A DNA stretch of 64,000 bases from DATGMB01 sp035293845 (lineage in GTDB: Bacteria; Acidobacteriota; Terriglobia; Bryobacterales; Bryobacteraceae). The position numbers and the translations under genes were made by a program. The stretch's first letter is position 1, and each line of letters opens with the position of its first letter. Of the stretch, positions 27,648-36,804 are shown one piece after another. The stretch lies in the NCBI GenBank assembly GCA_035293845.1, contig DATGMB010000251.1, forward strand, positions 62,001-126,000, read 5' to 3'. Under the pieces are notes generated by a model that was given only the letters and a program-made list of their open reading frames with translations, ran no database searches and had not been told where the DNA came from.

Positions 27648-30077
27648 ATGCCCGAGGGCTCGTTCCTTTACTGCGATGTCAGCCTGCCGGTTCCGCTCGA
27701 TCAGCCATTTACGTATGCGCTGCCGGTGACGCTGCGGCATCGCGTGCAGCCGGGCAGCCGCCTGCTGGTTCCGTTCGGGCCCCGCAAGCTGACGGGCGTG
27801 ATCCTGAGGTGCCATGACGAGCCGCCGGCTATGGCGACGCGAGAGGCGCTGCGGCTGCTCGATTCCGAGCCGGTCCTGAGCGGCGAGCTGCTGGCGCTGG
27901 GCCGCTGGATCGCGGGATATTACTGCGCGCCGCTGGGCGAAGTGCTGCGGGGAATGCTGCCGCTCGCGGCCGAGATCCGCCGCGGCAAGGTCTGGAGCCT
28001 GACCGATGCCGGGCGCGATGCCGCGCGGCAATTGCTGCTCGATGCCGCGCCGGACGATCCCGTGGCGCAGGTACTGCGCATGCTGGAGAAGCGCCCGCTT
28101 TCGGCGGCGTACATCGCCAAGGCGCTGCCTCTGGCGGACAAAGCGATCCGTTCGATCGAGCGCAAGGGCTTCATCGTGGCGGAGCAGGTACAGGGGGAGC
28201 GCGATCCTCTGCGGGCGCCCTCCGAGCGATTGCGGGTCGAGCTGGCGTACGAGGAGGCCGAACAGGAACCGAAGCTGAACAAGGCGGAGCGCGAGCTGCG
28301 GGCTTTTCTCGAGCTGCATCCCGGTTCGCACAATCTTAAGGAACTGGAGGCGACCGTCAAAGGCGCGAGCGGCGCGGCGCGGTCGCTGGCCCGCAAACGG
28401 CTGGTGGTGCTGCGGCCGGAAACGGCGCCGATGCTGGCCGGGCCGGTTCGCACGCGGCACGATCTCAACCCGGCGCAGGCGGCAGCGTACGAGCAGATCC
28501 GCGCGGCGATCTGCGCGCGGGAATTCCGTACATTTCTGCTGCATGGCGTGACGGGTTCCGGCAAGACGGAAGTGTACCTGAATGCGATCGAAGCGGTGCT
28601 CGCGCAAAAACGCGGGGCGCTGCTGCTGGTGCCGGAAATCGCGCTGACTCCGGCAGTCGCGGGCCAGTTCTTCGCGCGCTTCGGGGATCAGGTCGCGATT
28701 CTGCACAGCGCTTTCACCGATGTCGAGCGCTCCGAACAGTGGCGGCGCATCCGCTCCGGCGGCGCCACGGTGGTGGTGGGGACGCGCTCCGGCGTTTTCG
28801 CGCCGGTGCGCAACCTGGGGCTGATCGTGGTCGATGAAGAGCACGACGGCAGCTATAAGCAGGAGGAGACGCCGCGGTACAACGGGCGGGACGTGGCGAT
28901 CGTGCGCGCGCAGCACGCCGGTGCGTGCGTCGTGCTGGGCTCGGCGACCCCGAGTCTCGAGAGCCGCTACAACGCCGAGCGCGGAAAGTATACGCTGCTG
29001 GAGCTGCCGGGCCGCATCGAGGCGCGGCCGATGCCGGCCGTCGAGCTCATCGACATGCGGCAGGAGTTTCTCGAAACCCGCAAGCAGGCGACCTTTTCGC
29101 GCAAGCTGATCGAGGCGATCGGGGAGCGTCTGGAGAATGGCGAGCAGACCATCGTGCTGCTCAACCGGCGCGGCTTCTCAAGCTTTGTGGCCTGCCGGGC
29201 CTGTGGCGAGCGCGCCGGGTGCATGAACTGCTCCCTGACGCTGACTTATCACAAGCGCGATCGCCGGCTGCTTTGCCACTATTGCGGGTACGCGGAGAAG
29301 GTGCCCTCGACCTGTCCTAAGTGCGCGAGCGAGCATATTTACTTTCTCGGGCTCGGCTCGGAGCGCGTCGAGGAGGAACTGCACCAGGCGTTCCCGGCGG
29401 CGCGCATCGCGCGGCTCGACCGCGATACCGTCAGCGGCAAACGCCAGTACGAGACCATTCTCAACGATTTCCGCGAGGGCAATTACGATCTGCTGGTGGG
29501 CACGCAGATGATCGCCAAGGGGCATGACATACCGAATGTCACATTAGTCGGCGTCATCTCCGCGGATATCGGCCTCGGCATGCCGGACTTTCGCGCGGCG
29601 GAGAGGTCATTCCAGTTACTGACGCAGGTCGCCGGCCGCGCGGGGCGCGGGAATGTGCCGGGGATCGTGCTGATCCAGACGATCAATCCCGATCACTACG
29701 CGGTTCGGCTCGCCGCGGCACAGGATTACCAGGCGTTTTACGAGAAGGAGCTGCATTTCCGCCGCATGATGCATTACCCGCCCTTCAGCGCCATGGCGAA
29801 TGTGCTGGTGCGCAACGAAAAGAAGGAAGTGGCGATGCGCATGAGCACGGAGTTGAGCCTGAAGCTGCTGCCGGCGCCGGAGAAGATCCGCGTAATGGGC
29901 CCGGCGGAAGCGCCCGTGCCGCGGCTGAAGAACGAATATCGCTACCAGTTTTTGATTAAGGCGGCGAGCCGCAAGGCGCTCAATGAGCTGCTACAAGGGG
30001 TCCGGAATTACGCGCTGGAGCACAAATGGGGGGCGACGGCGCTGGTGATCGATGTGGATCCGTTGACGCTGATGTGA
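27648..30077 (+). CDS. priA: primosomal replication restart helicase PriA
   Basis: 809 residues. The N-terminal 3'-DNA-binding domain begins VSLPVPLDQPFTYALP. The helicase core has Walker A HGVTGSGKTEVYL, DEEH box VVDEEHDGSYKQEETPRYNGRDVA, and motif III GSATPSLES. Eight cysteines of the two zinc sites (CRACGERAGCMNC, then CHYCGY and CPKC) sit in the helicase C-half, followed by VGTQMIAKGHDIPNV and QVAGRAGRG. It reloads the replisome at stalled forks. The gene is complete with all motifs intact. Confidence 0.97.
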   Translation: MPEGSFLYCDVSLPVPLDQPFTYALPVTLRHRVQPGSRLLVPFGPRKLTGVILRCHDEPPAMATREALRLLDSEPVLSGELLALGRWIAGYYCAPLGEVLRGMLPLAAEIRRGKVWSLTDAGRDAARQLLLDAAPDDPVAQVLRMLEKRPLSAAYIAKALPLADKAIRSIERKGFIVAEQVQGERDPLRAPSERLRVELAYEEAEQEPKLNKAERELRAFLELHPGSHNLKELEATVKGASGAARSLARKRLVVLRPETAPMLAGPVRTRHDLNPAQAAAYEQIRAAICAREFRTFLLHGVTGSGKTEVYLNAIEAVLAQKRGALLLVPEIALTPAVAGQFFARFGDQVAILHSAFTDVERSEQWRRIRSGGATVVVGTRSGVFAPVRNLGLIVVDEEHDGSYKQEETPRYNGRDVAIVRAQHAGACVVLGSATPSLESRYNAERGKYTLLELPGRIEARPMPAVELIDMRQEFLETRKQATFSRKLIEAIGERLENGEQTIVLLNRRGFSSFVACRACGERAGCMNCSLTLTYHKRDRRLLCHYCGYAEKVPSTCPKCASEHIYFLGLGSERVEEELHQAFPAARIARLDRDTVSGKRQYETILNDFREGNYDLLVGTQMIAKGHDIPNVTLVGVISADIGLGMPDFRAAERSFQLLTQVAGRAGRGNVPGIVLIQTINPDHYAVRLAAAQDYQAFYEKELHFRRMMHYPPFSAMANVLVRNEKKEVAMRMSTELSLKLLPAPEKIRVMGPAEAPVPRLKNEYRYQFLIKAASRKALNELLQGVRNYALEHKWGATALVIDVDPLTLM

Positions 30078-30112
30078 AAGTTCGCCGGGCAGTTGTCCCT
30101 ACCGCAATCCGG

Positions 30113-30343
30113 CTAACAGCCGTGATCGCTGCGGTGTTGGCGGAGAGCGCCGAGAGCTCGCTGTTTCCTCCCGATCTCGCTTTCAGCCTCCTTGTCGAGT
30201 TCGAGCGCAAGCTGCTGGTTTCCGGCGGCGATGGCGTCTGCGGTGGCGTGGGCCAGTTGCGCGATGCGCATCAAGCACTCCTGGACATCGGTGGCGAGTC
30301 TATGTCGATCCGGGCAAACCGGCGCCGCAGGGCTTTCCGACAT
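30113..30343 (-). CDS. small conserved helical protein
   Basis: 76 residues; a Cys-His-containing N-terminus (VCPDRHRLATDVQECLMRI) and a charged helix ending KEAESEIGRKQRALGALRQH. No family is named. The ATG is favoured over the GTG directly before it because a GGGAGGG ribosome binding site lies four bases upstream of the ATG. It is divergent from lexA. Confidence 0.62.
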   Translation of the reverse strand: MSESPAAPVCPDRHRLATDVQECLMRIAQLAHATADAIAAGNQQLALELDKEAESEIGRKQRALGALRQHRSDHGC

Positions 30344-30474
30344 CACACCCTCCCTTGCTATTATTTCATCAACCGCGAGGCACTGTGCCTCCGGCTAATA
30401 GCCGCTTAACGGATGAGCAGCAACCCTCTTGATTTTCCCTTTTTATTCGCCCACAATAGATCCAGGAGCATCGC

Positions 30475-31098
30475 ATGGCACTCACCAAGCGGCAGAAGCA
30501 GGTGCTCGATTTCATCGCGGGCTTCGTCGATGAGAACGGGTATTGCCCGAGTTACGAGGAGATCGCTCACGGGCTGGAGTTGGCCTCCCTCGCGACCGTT
30601 CACAAGCATATTTCGGTGCTGGAGTCGAAGGGGTACCTGAAACGCGGGTTCAACCAGAGCCGGTCGCTCGAACTGGCGCCGAAATATCTGCAGGAGCAGC
30701 GCCGGCCGAAACCCGCCGGGCTCGAAGTGCCGCTCGTGGGCCGGATCGCGGCGGGGGCGCCGGTGGAGACTGTGGAGCAGCGCGAGGTCCTGAATTTTGC
30801 GGACTTCGCCGGCAATCGCGACACGTTTGCCCTTGAAGTCCGCGGGGACTCGATGATCGAGGATCACATCTGCGATGGGGACCTGATTCTGGTCGAGCGC
30901 ATCGAGGAAGCGCATGACGGCGATATCGTGGTGGCGCTGGTGCGCGGGAGCGAGACCACGCTCAAGCGGCTCTATCGCGAGCCGGGAGATATGATTCGCC
31001 TACAACCGGCCAACGCGGCATTGAAACCAATTGTGGCGCCAGCGCGCGATGTACAGGTGCAGGGCCGGTTACTCGCCGTGTTACGGAAATATAAATAA
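30475..31098 (+). CDS. lexA: LexA repressor
   Basis: 207 residues. The N-terminal winged helix begins LTKRQKQVLDFIAGFVDENGYCPSYEEIA. The autocleavage site is Ala93-Gly94 in GRIAAGAPV; the catalytic serine is Ser126 in GDSMIEDHI and the lysine is Lys164 in ETTLKRLYRE. RecA filaments stimulate self-cleavage, releasing the SOS regulon. The ATG follows an AGGAG ribosome binding site. No SOS box could be recognised with confidence in the upstream gap (30344-30474). Confidence 0.96.
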   Translation: MALTKRQKQVLDFIAGFVDENGYCPSYEEIAHGLELASLATVHKHISVLESKGYLKRGFNQSRSLELAPKYLQEQRRPKPAGLEVPLVGRIAAGAPVETVEQREVLNFADFAGNRDTFALEVRGDSMIEDHICDGDLILVERIEEAHDGDIVVALVRGSETTLKRLYREPGDMIRLQPANAALKPIVAPARDVQVQGRLLAVLRKYK

Positions 31099-31119
31099 CT
31101 TCAGCGGCGGGGCGGCCGG

Positions 31120-31440
31120 CTAACTGGCCGCCACTGCCTTTGCGCGGAGTGCCTGCTCGGCGCGAAGCCAATCTTCTTCTGCCGATCCGCCCTGGCAGCC
31201 CCGAGCCTGCCAATAGGAATAAGCGAGCTGCGCAATCTCCTCGTGCGAGGGGTGCAGAGCTGTCACGACAGGCTGTTCAGGCGTAATCGGATCGGTTTCC
31301 GGCGCCGAAGCCGCCAGGGTTTCAGCCGGCTCAACCGCGCGGCGAGTGCGCGTTCTGGTAGCCGTCTTGCGCCGCCCCGTCACAGCGGGCATGGACGGAG
31401 ATACCACGAGATCGTTTTCAGTTTTACGCTTCGTAGTCAT
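31120..31440 (-). CDS. DUF2934 domain protein
   Basis: 106 residues. The N-terminal half is basic and low-complexity (Thr/Arg-rich). The C-terminal 40 residues, HEEIAQLAYSYWQARG followed by SAEEDWLRAEQAL, match the DUF2934 pattern, a short helical module common in acidobacteria and proteobacteria with no known function. It is convergent with lexA. Confidence 0.82.
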   Translation of the reverse strand: MTTKRKTENDLVVSPSMPAVTGRRKTATRTRTRRAVEPAETLAASAPETDPITPEQPVVTALHPSHEEIAQLAYSYWQARGCQGGSAEEDWLRAEQALRAKAVAAS

Positions 31441-31619
31441 GTCGATTGGTTTTGGAATCTTCCGGATCGATTCCTCTCTATTTTATCCGAACGTGCGGCA
31501 ATTACTCATAAAAAGTTTCAATCCACCGGATTAGAGCGCCGCACCGTGGGTGATTTTTCAAACCGATTGGCTGCCTTAGAATTAAAGTAGGGCCGGGTAC
31601 CGCCGGCCGAAAGGCGAAC

Positions 31620-32921
31620 GTGCAGGGAATCGCCAGAATTACGGTGGCATTCGGGCTGGCCGCGCTGATTTGCGCGGCCGCGCCGCCGGCGGTCTTCGTC
31701 AATGTGGATGGCGTGGTCCATCCAGTTACAGCGGAAATCGTGGGCGCGGCAATTGAGCGCGCAGCTGCCGAGCATGCTTCGGTGGTCATCGTCCGCCTGA
31801 ACACGCCCGGCGGCCTCATGGACGGAATGCGCGAAACGATCGAAAAGATCGCGGCATCGCCGGTTCCCGTCGTCACGTATGTTTCACCCGCGGGCGGGCG
31901 CGCGGCATCGGCGGGATTCTTCCTGTTGGAAGCGGGCGATATCGCGGCGATGGCTCCCGGCACCAACGCCGGCGCGGCGCATCCGGTGGCCATGACCGGC
32001 CAGATGGATGCGGTGATGCAGGAGAAGGTCGTGAACGATGCGGCGGCCTATCTGCGCAGTATTTGTGCGAAGCGGGGCCGCAACGCGGCGCTCGCCGAAA
32101 CTGCGGTGCGGCAGAGCAAATCCTTCACCGACCAGGAGGCGCTCGACAATCACCTGATCGATCTGATTTCCCCGAATGACCACGACCTGCTGACGGCCCT
32201 CGACGGCCGCACCGTGACGCGCTTCGATGGCCGCAGCGTAACGCTGCACACCGCCGGAGACCCGGTCGAAGTGTACCGGCCCTCGCTGCGGCAGGACGTC
32301 CTTGAGGGGATTGCCGATCCGAACATCGCGTTCATTCTGCTGGTCATCGGCGCCCTGTTGATTTATGTGGAGTTCAGTTCGCCGGGAATGATCGCGCCGG
32401 GCGTGTTCGGCTCGATCCTGCTGCTGCTGGGCCTCGCGGGACTTTCCGTGCTGCCGATCAACTGGCTGGGCGCCGCGCTGCTGGCGCTGGGGCTGGTTCT
32501 GTTCGCGCTGGAGGCGAAATTCACGACGCACGGCGTTCTCGGCGTCGGCGGCGCGATCGCCATGGTGCTCGGAGCCGTTATGCTGGTGAAGAGCCCGATA
32601 CCGGAGATGCGGATCCATTGGCTCACCGCGCTGGCGGTAGTGCTGCCATTTTCGCTCATTACGGCGATGCTGGTTTCGCTCGCGGTACGTGCGCGGCTCG
32701 CCAAAGTGGAGACCGGACGCGAAGGCATGATCGGAGAGGTCGGCTCGGCGCTGACCGATCTCGCGCCGGGAGGAAAAGTATTCGTGCACGGCGAGTATTG
32801 GGATGCGGTCTCATCCCGGCCGGTGGCAGCCGGCGCCGGCGTGCGCGTCACTGCGGTGGAAAAACTCCGGCTCATGGTCGAGCCGGTCGACCCCGCGGCC
32901 AGCCGGCCGCTCGCTTCGTGA
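31620..32921 (+). CDS. NfeD family membrane serine protease
   Basis: 433 residues from a GTG start with a signal peptide. The ClpP-class protease part has LNTPGGLMDGMRETI and the serine nucleophile in GGRAASAGFFL, with the general-base lysine expected in the QSKSFTDQEALDN region. Several membrane helices (ILLVIGALLIYVEFSSPGM onward) lead to a C-terminal OB-fold domain (GMIGEVGSALTDL). NfeD proteins cleave stomatin-like proteins, and a slipin follows 19 bases downstream, the usual pairing. Confidence 0.92.
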   Translation: MQGIARITVAFGLAALICAAAPPAVFVNVDGVVHPVTAEIVGAAIERAAAEHASVVIVRLNTPGGLMDGMRETIEKIAASPVPVVTYVSPAGGRAASAGFFLLEAGDIAAMAPGTNAGAAHPVAMTGQMDAVMQEKVVNDAAAYLRSICAKRGRNAALAETAVRQSKSFTDQEALDNHLIDLISPNDHDLLTALDGRTVTRFDGRSVTLHTAGDPVEVYRPSLRQDVLEGIADPNIAFILLVIGALLIYVEFSSPGMIAPGVFGSILLLLGLAGLSVLPINWLGAALLALGLVLFALEAKFTTHGVLGVGGAIAMVLGAVMLVKSPIPEMRIHWLTALAVVLPFSLITAMLVSLAVRARLAKVETGREGMIGEVGSALTDLAPGGKVFVHGEYWDAVSSRPVAAGAGVRVTAVEKLRLMVEPVDPAASRPLAS

Positions 32922-32940
32922 ACGTTCGTGAGGAGATGCC

Positions 32941-33735
32941 ATGCCCGATATTCCGAGTCTCGGCGCCATCGTAATTTTCATCGTCATTCTGTACCTGCTC
33001 AGTTCGATCAAGATTCTGCGCGAATACGAGCGCGGCGTCATCTTCCGGCTGGGGCGCGTGCTGGCGCAGCCGAAGGGCCCGGGAATCATCCTGGTGTTCG
33101 CGCCCATCGACCGCATGGTGCGGGTTTCGCTGCGCGTGGATACGCTCGAAGTTCCGGCGCAGGACGTAATCACGCGCGATAACGTGACCGTGAAGGTCAA
33201 TGCCGTGATCTATTTCCGTGTGGTGGAGCCACGGCTGGCGGTGGTTGAAGTATCGAACTTCCTCTATGCTACGTCGCAGTTGGCGCAGACCACGCTGCGC
33301 AGCGTGCTGGGCGAAGTGGAGCTCGACGAACTCCTCAGCCAGCGGGAAAAGCTGAACCTGCGGCTGCAATCGATCCTGGACCAGCACACGTCGCCCTGGG
33401 GCGTGAAAGTGACGCTGGTCGAGGTCAAACAGGTGGATCTGGCCGAGCAGATGATCCGCGCCATCGCACGGCAGGCGGAGGCGGAGCGCGAGCGGCGCGC
33501 CAAGATCATCAGCGCGGAGGGCGAATACGCCGCGGCGGAAAAACTCAGCATGGCGGCGGAAATTATCCAGAAGCAGCCGGCGGCGATCCAGTTGCGGTAC
33601 CTGCAGACGCTGATCGATATCGGCACGGAAAAGAACACCACGATCGTGTTCCCCCTGCCGGTCGATATAATTGCATCAGTGGGTCGCGCGCTGGAGCGCC
33701 TCGGAAGCGACGGCCAGCCGCCCTCTAAAGCGTAA
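32941..33735 (+). CDS. slipin (stomatin/SPFH family) membrane protein
   Basis: 264 residues. One N-terminal membrane helix is followed by the stomatin motif REYERGVIFRLGRV and the SPFH domain through VEVKQVDLAEQMIRAIARQAEAERERRAKII, a coiled-coil typical of slipins. These proteins oligomerise on the inner membrane and organise or quality-control other membrane proteins with NfeD. A GAGGAG ribosome binding site precedes the ATG. Three bases separate its stop from the SPOR gene. Confidence 0.94.
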   Translation: MPDIPSLGAIVIFIVILYLLSSIKILREYERGVIFRLGRVLAQPKGPGIILVFAPIDRMVRVSLRVDTLEVPAQDVITRDNVTVKVNAVIYFRVVEPRLAVVEVSNFLYATSQLAQTTLRSVLGEVELDELLSQREKLNLRLQSILDQHTSPWGVKVTLVEVKQVDLAEQMIRAIARQAEAERERRAKIISAEGEYAAAEKLSMAAEIIQKQPAAIQLRYLQTLIDIGTEKNTTIVFPLPVDIIASVGRALERLGSDGQPPSKA

Positions 33736-33738
33736 CGC

Positions 33739-34344
33739 ATGCGAAACAACGAAACCGGCGAATTCGAATTAGTGGTGGGAAACCGCCAGTTGCTGAGCGG
33801 CTTCTTCATCGTGGTGCTGCTGTTCGCGGTCGCCTTTGCGATGGGGTACGTGGTGGGGCAGAGCTCTCCGCGCTCGAGCAAGGTCAGCGAGACCGCCGCA
33901 GCCGCACCGGCGCCCGTCGTGGATGCCAACCGGCCCGCCCCTGCGGCGAGTGCCGCCCCTCCGGCCGCCGCGCCGGAGACACCCGCAGCGCAGCCGCCCG
34001 ATGGCGCTGCCGCTACGGCGCCGCCCGCCGAATCCGATCCGGCCGCCGCGGCTGCGGCGCCACCCGCGCCGGATACTCCAGCGCCCGCGGACAGTTCCGC
34101 GGCCGCCGCCCCGGCGCTCGCGCCGGGCACCTACTGGCAGTTGATGGCCGTCAAGGATGTTCACGACGCGCAGGTCGTGGCAACGAGCCTCAAGGACAAG
34201 GGACTGCCGGTGGTCGTGACTCCCGGCACCAAGAACCTGACGCGTGTGCTGGTCGGTCCCTATGGCGACAAGCAGGGCTTGGGCCGCGCCAAGACCGACC
34301 TCGAAAATGCGGGGTTCCACCCCATCCTCTTCAATTTCAAGTAG
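33739..34344 (+). CDS. SPOR domain membrane protein
   Basis: 201 residues: a short cytoplasmic N-terminus, one membrane helix (LLSGFFIVVLLFAVAFAMGYVVG), an Ala/Pro-rich linker of about 80 residues, and a C-terminal SPOR domain (YWQLMAVKDVHDAQVVATSL, VLVGPYGDKQGLGRAKTDL). SPOR domains bind denuded glycan strands of peptidoglycan at division sites. It sits between the slipin and lipA in a compact operon. Confidence 0.9.
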   Translation: MRNNETGEFELVVGNRQLLSGFFIVVLLFAVAFAMGYVVGQSSPRSSKVSETAAAAPAPVVDANRPAPAASAAPPAAAPETPAAQPPDGAAATAPPAESDPAAAAAAPPAPDTPAPADSSAAAAPALAPGTYWQLMAVKDVHDAQVVATSLKDKGLPVVVTPGTKNLTRVLVGPYGDKQGLGRAKTDLENAGFHPILFNFK

Positions 34345-34345
34345 C

Positions 34346-35272
34346 GTGAACGATTCCCTGGTCCAGATCGGCAATCCCGTGCCGCCCCCGGCGCGCCCGC
34401 GCCTGCCGGAGTGGGCGCGCAAGGGGCGCACGCATTTCGAATCGCTCCACCGGCTGAAGACCGGCCTGCGAGATCTCAACCTCCATACGGTGTGCGAATC
34501 GGCGCGCTGCCCGAATATTCACGAGTGCTTCCACCGCGGCGCCGCCACCTTCATGATTCTCGGCAACCGCTGCACGCGCGGCTGCGGGTTCTGCTCGGTT
34601 CCGAAAGGGAATCCGCGGCGGCATGACATGCAACTCGATGCGGCCGAGCCCGCCAATGTGGCGCGCATGGCTGCGGCCATGCGCCTTCGCTACGTCGTGA
34701 TCACCAGCGTCAACCGGGACGATCTCGCCGATGGCGGCTCCCGGCACTTTGCCGAGACCGTGCGGCAGGTGAGGCAGGCGCTCCCGGAGGCGCGGGTGGA
34801 AGTGCTGACGCCGGATTTCTGCGGCGATCTCGACGCCGTGGCGCGCGTCCTCGACGCCGGGCCGCACGTCTTCAACCACAACGTCGAGACCGTGCCGCGG
34901 CTCTACGCTCGCGTGCGCCCGCAGGCGGATTACCGGCAGTCGCTTGAGGTGCTTGCCTTTGCTCGGCGGTACGCGCCCGCGGCGCTCACCAAGTCCGGCT
35001 TCATGGTGGGGCTCGGAGAAACGGAAGCCGAAGTCCATGCGCTGCTGGCGGACCTGCACGCGTCCGGTGTCGCCATCGCGACCATCGGCCAGTACCTGCA
35101 GCCGACCCGCCGCAACCTGCCCGTGGCCGAGTTCGTCACCCCGCGGCAGTTCGAGGCGTATCGCGAATACGGGCTGGCGCTCGGCTTCCAGGCGGTCTTC
35201 AGCGGGCCGCTGGTGCGCAGCTCGTACATGGCGGACCGGGTGAGCGAGGAAGCGGGCGCGGCCAGATTTTGA
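34346..35272 (+). CDS. lipA: lipoyl synthase LipA
   Basis: 308 residues from a GTG one base after the SPOR stop. The auxiliary cluster ligands are CESARCPNIHEC, the radical-SAM cluster ligands are CTRGCGFC, and the C-terminal serine ligand lies in VRSSYMAD. It inserts two sulfurs into octanoyl-ACP or octanoyl-protein domains to make lipoate. An upstream reading extension within the SPOR gene was rejected. All cluster ligands are present. Confidence 0.96.
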   Translation: MNDSLVQIGNPVPPPARPRLPEWARKGRTHFESLHRLKTGLRDLNLHTVCESARCPNIHECFHRGAATFMILGNRCTRGCGFCSVPKGNPRRHDMQLDAAEPANVARMAAAMRLRYVVITSVNRDDLADGGSRHFAETVRQVRQALPEARVEVLTPDFCGDLDAVARVLDAGPHVFNHNVETVPRLYARVRPQADYRQSLEVLAFARRYAPAALTKSGFMVGLGETEAEVHALLADLHASGVAIATIGQYLQPTRRNLPVAEFVTPRQFEAYREYGLALGFQAVFSGPLVRSSYMADRVSEEAGAARF

Positions 35273-36786
35273 CTCCCTCGGTGAGATCGGATGCGCACCG
35301 GCTGTGGCCATTGCCCGGGGATGCCGTATGGAACTGGGTGCTGGCGCTGGCGACGGCCGTCCTCCTGGTGCTCACAGTCCCGCGCTTCCAGATCGTCTGG
35401 TTCGCGCCCATCGCTCTCACGCCGCTGCTGGTCGCGGTGGCGCGCGAGCCGCGGCCCGCGCGGCGCTTCCTGCTCGGCTGGGCCGGGGGCGTGGTCTACT
35501 GGTTCGGCGTCTGCTATTGGATTCAGTTTGTCCTCTCCGTTCATGGCGGCTTGGGCGAGATCGCCGGGTGGGCCGTGTTCACGCTGTTCGCCGTCACCAA
35601 GGCGCTGCACATGGCCCTGTTTGCGCTGCTGGCCGGCATCCTCATGCGCCGTTGGTGGGCGATCCCCGCAGTGGCCGCGCTCTGGGTTGCAATCGAGGTG
35701 ACTCACGGACCGCTGGGCTTTGCCTGGCTCACGCTCGGCAACGCCGGGATCGATATGAGCATCCCGCTCCGCCTCGCGCCGTACACCGGCGTCTACGGTC
35801 TTTCTTTCGTTTTTGCCGCGACGGCGGCCGCTCTGGCTGTGGCGCTGCTGCGGCGGCCGCGGGTCGAACTCGCCTGGCTACTGGCTCTGCCGCTATTGTT
35901 CCTGCTGCCGGCCATGCCGCCGGCGGAACGCGGCAACGATAGCGCGGTGCTCTTGCAGCCAAACATCTCCGAAACCGAGGACTGGACTCCGGTGACGCTC
36001 GATCGCGCCGAGCGCCGGCAGGTCGCGCTGACGCTCGAATCGGCGCTGCGGCAAACCGCTCAGCGGCCAGCGCTCGCGGTTTGGCCGGAAGTGCCGGCGC
36101 CTTTTTACTATTACGAAGATCCACGCTTCCGCCGCTACGTGGACGAGCTGGCGCGCACCGCGCACACGTGGCTGCTGGTCGGCGTGGTGGCGCATACGCC
36201 GGAGGGCGCGCCCCTGAACTCGGCGGTGCTGGTCTCGCCGGATGGCTTTCCCGTGAGCCGTTACGACAAGGTGAACCTGGTGCCGTTCGGGGAGTTTGTG
36301 CCGTGGCCGTTCGGCGTGTTGGCGAAGCACATCTCGACCGAGGTGGGCGATTTCGCTCCCGGCCGGCAGGTCGTGGTGTCGCCGGTCGGGCAGCACAAGC
36401 TGGGTACGTTCATCTGTTACGAATCGGTCTTTCCCAATTTCGTGCGGCAGTTCGCCGCCCGTGGCGCCGAGGTGCTGGTCAATATCTCGAACGACGGATG
36501 GTTCGGCAAGAGCGCCGCGCGCGATCAGCACCTTTCGATCGTGCGCATGCGCGCCGCCGAGAATCGCCGCTGGATTCTGCGGTCGACCAATGACGGAATC
36601 ACCGCGACCATCGACTCCGCCGGGCGCCTGCGCGGGGCGCTGCCGCGGTACACGGAGGCGGCTTCGTTTACAGGCTTCAGCTATGTCCGCGAGCAGACGC
36701 TGTATACGCGCTGGGGAGACTGGTTTCCGCTGCTGTGCGCCATCCTGGCCGGGCTGGCGCTGATCGTGCAACGCGCGGGGCTGTGA
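35269..36786 (+). CDS. lnt: apolipoprotein N-acyltransferase Lnt
   Basis: 505 residues from a TTG overlapping the lipA stop (a GTG at 35281 is an alternative). Six or more N-terminal membrane helices precede a nitrilase-fold domain with the catalytic glutamate in AVWPEVPAPFYY, the lysine in RYDKVNLVPFGEFVPWP and the cysteine nucleophile in FICYESVFPNFVR. It adds the third acyl chain to lipoproteins in the inner membrane. It is the last gene of the envelope operon that starts with the NfeD gene. Confidence 0.94.
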   Translation: MTPSVRSDAHRLWPLPGDAVWNWVLALATAVLLVLTVPRFQIVWFAPIALTPLLVAVAREPRPARRFLLGWAGGVVYWFGVCYWIQFVLSVHGGLGEIAGWAVFTLFAVTKALHMALFALLAGILMRRWWAIPAVAALWVAIEVTHGPLGFAWLTLGNAGIDMSIPLRLAPYTGVYGLSFVFAATAAALAVALLRRPRVELAWLLALPLLFLLPAMPPAERGNDSAVLLQPNISETEDWTPVTLDRAERRQVALTLESALRQTAQRPALAVWPEVPAPFYYYEDPRFRRYVDELARTAHTWLLVGVVAHTPEGAPLNSAVLVSPDGFPVSRYDKVNLVPFGEFVPWPFGVLAKHISTEVGDFAPGRQVVVSPVGQHKLGTFICYESVFPNFVRQFAARGAEVLVNISNDGWFGKSAARDQHLSIVRMRAAENRRWILRSTNDGITATIDSAGRLRGALPRYTEAASFTGFSYVREQTLYTRWGDWFPLLCAILAGLALIVQRAGL

Positions 36787-36804
36787 CCGCCAGCCCTCCG
36801 CCTC

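Noticed and set aside
31111..31132. GGCGGCC/GGCCGCC hairpin after lexA as a terminator
   Set aside because: No T-run on either side and it overlaps the stop region of the DUF2934 gene; kept only as a possible weak structure.
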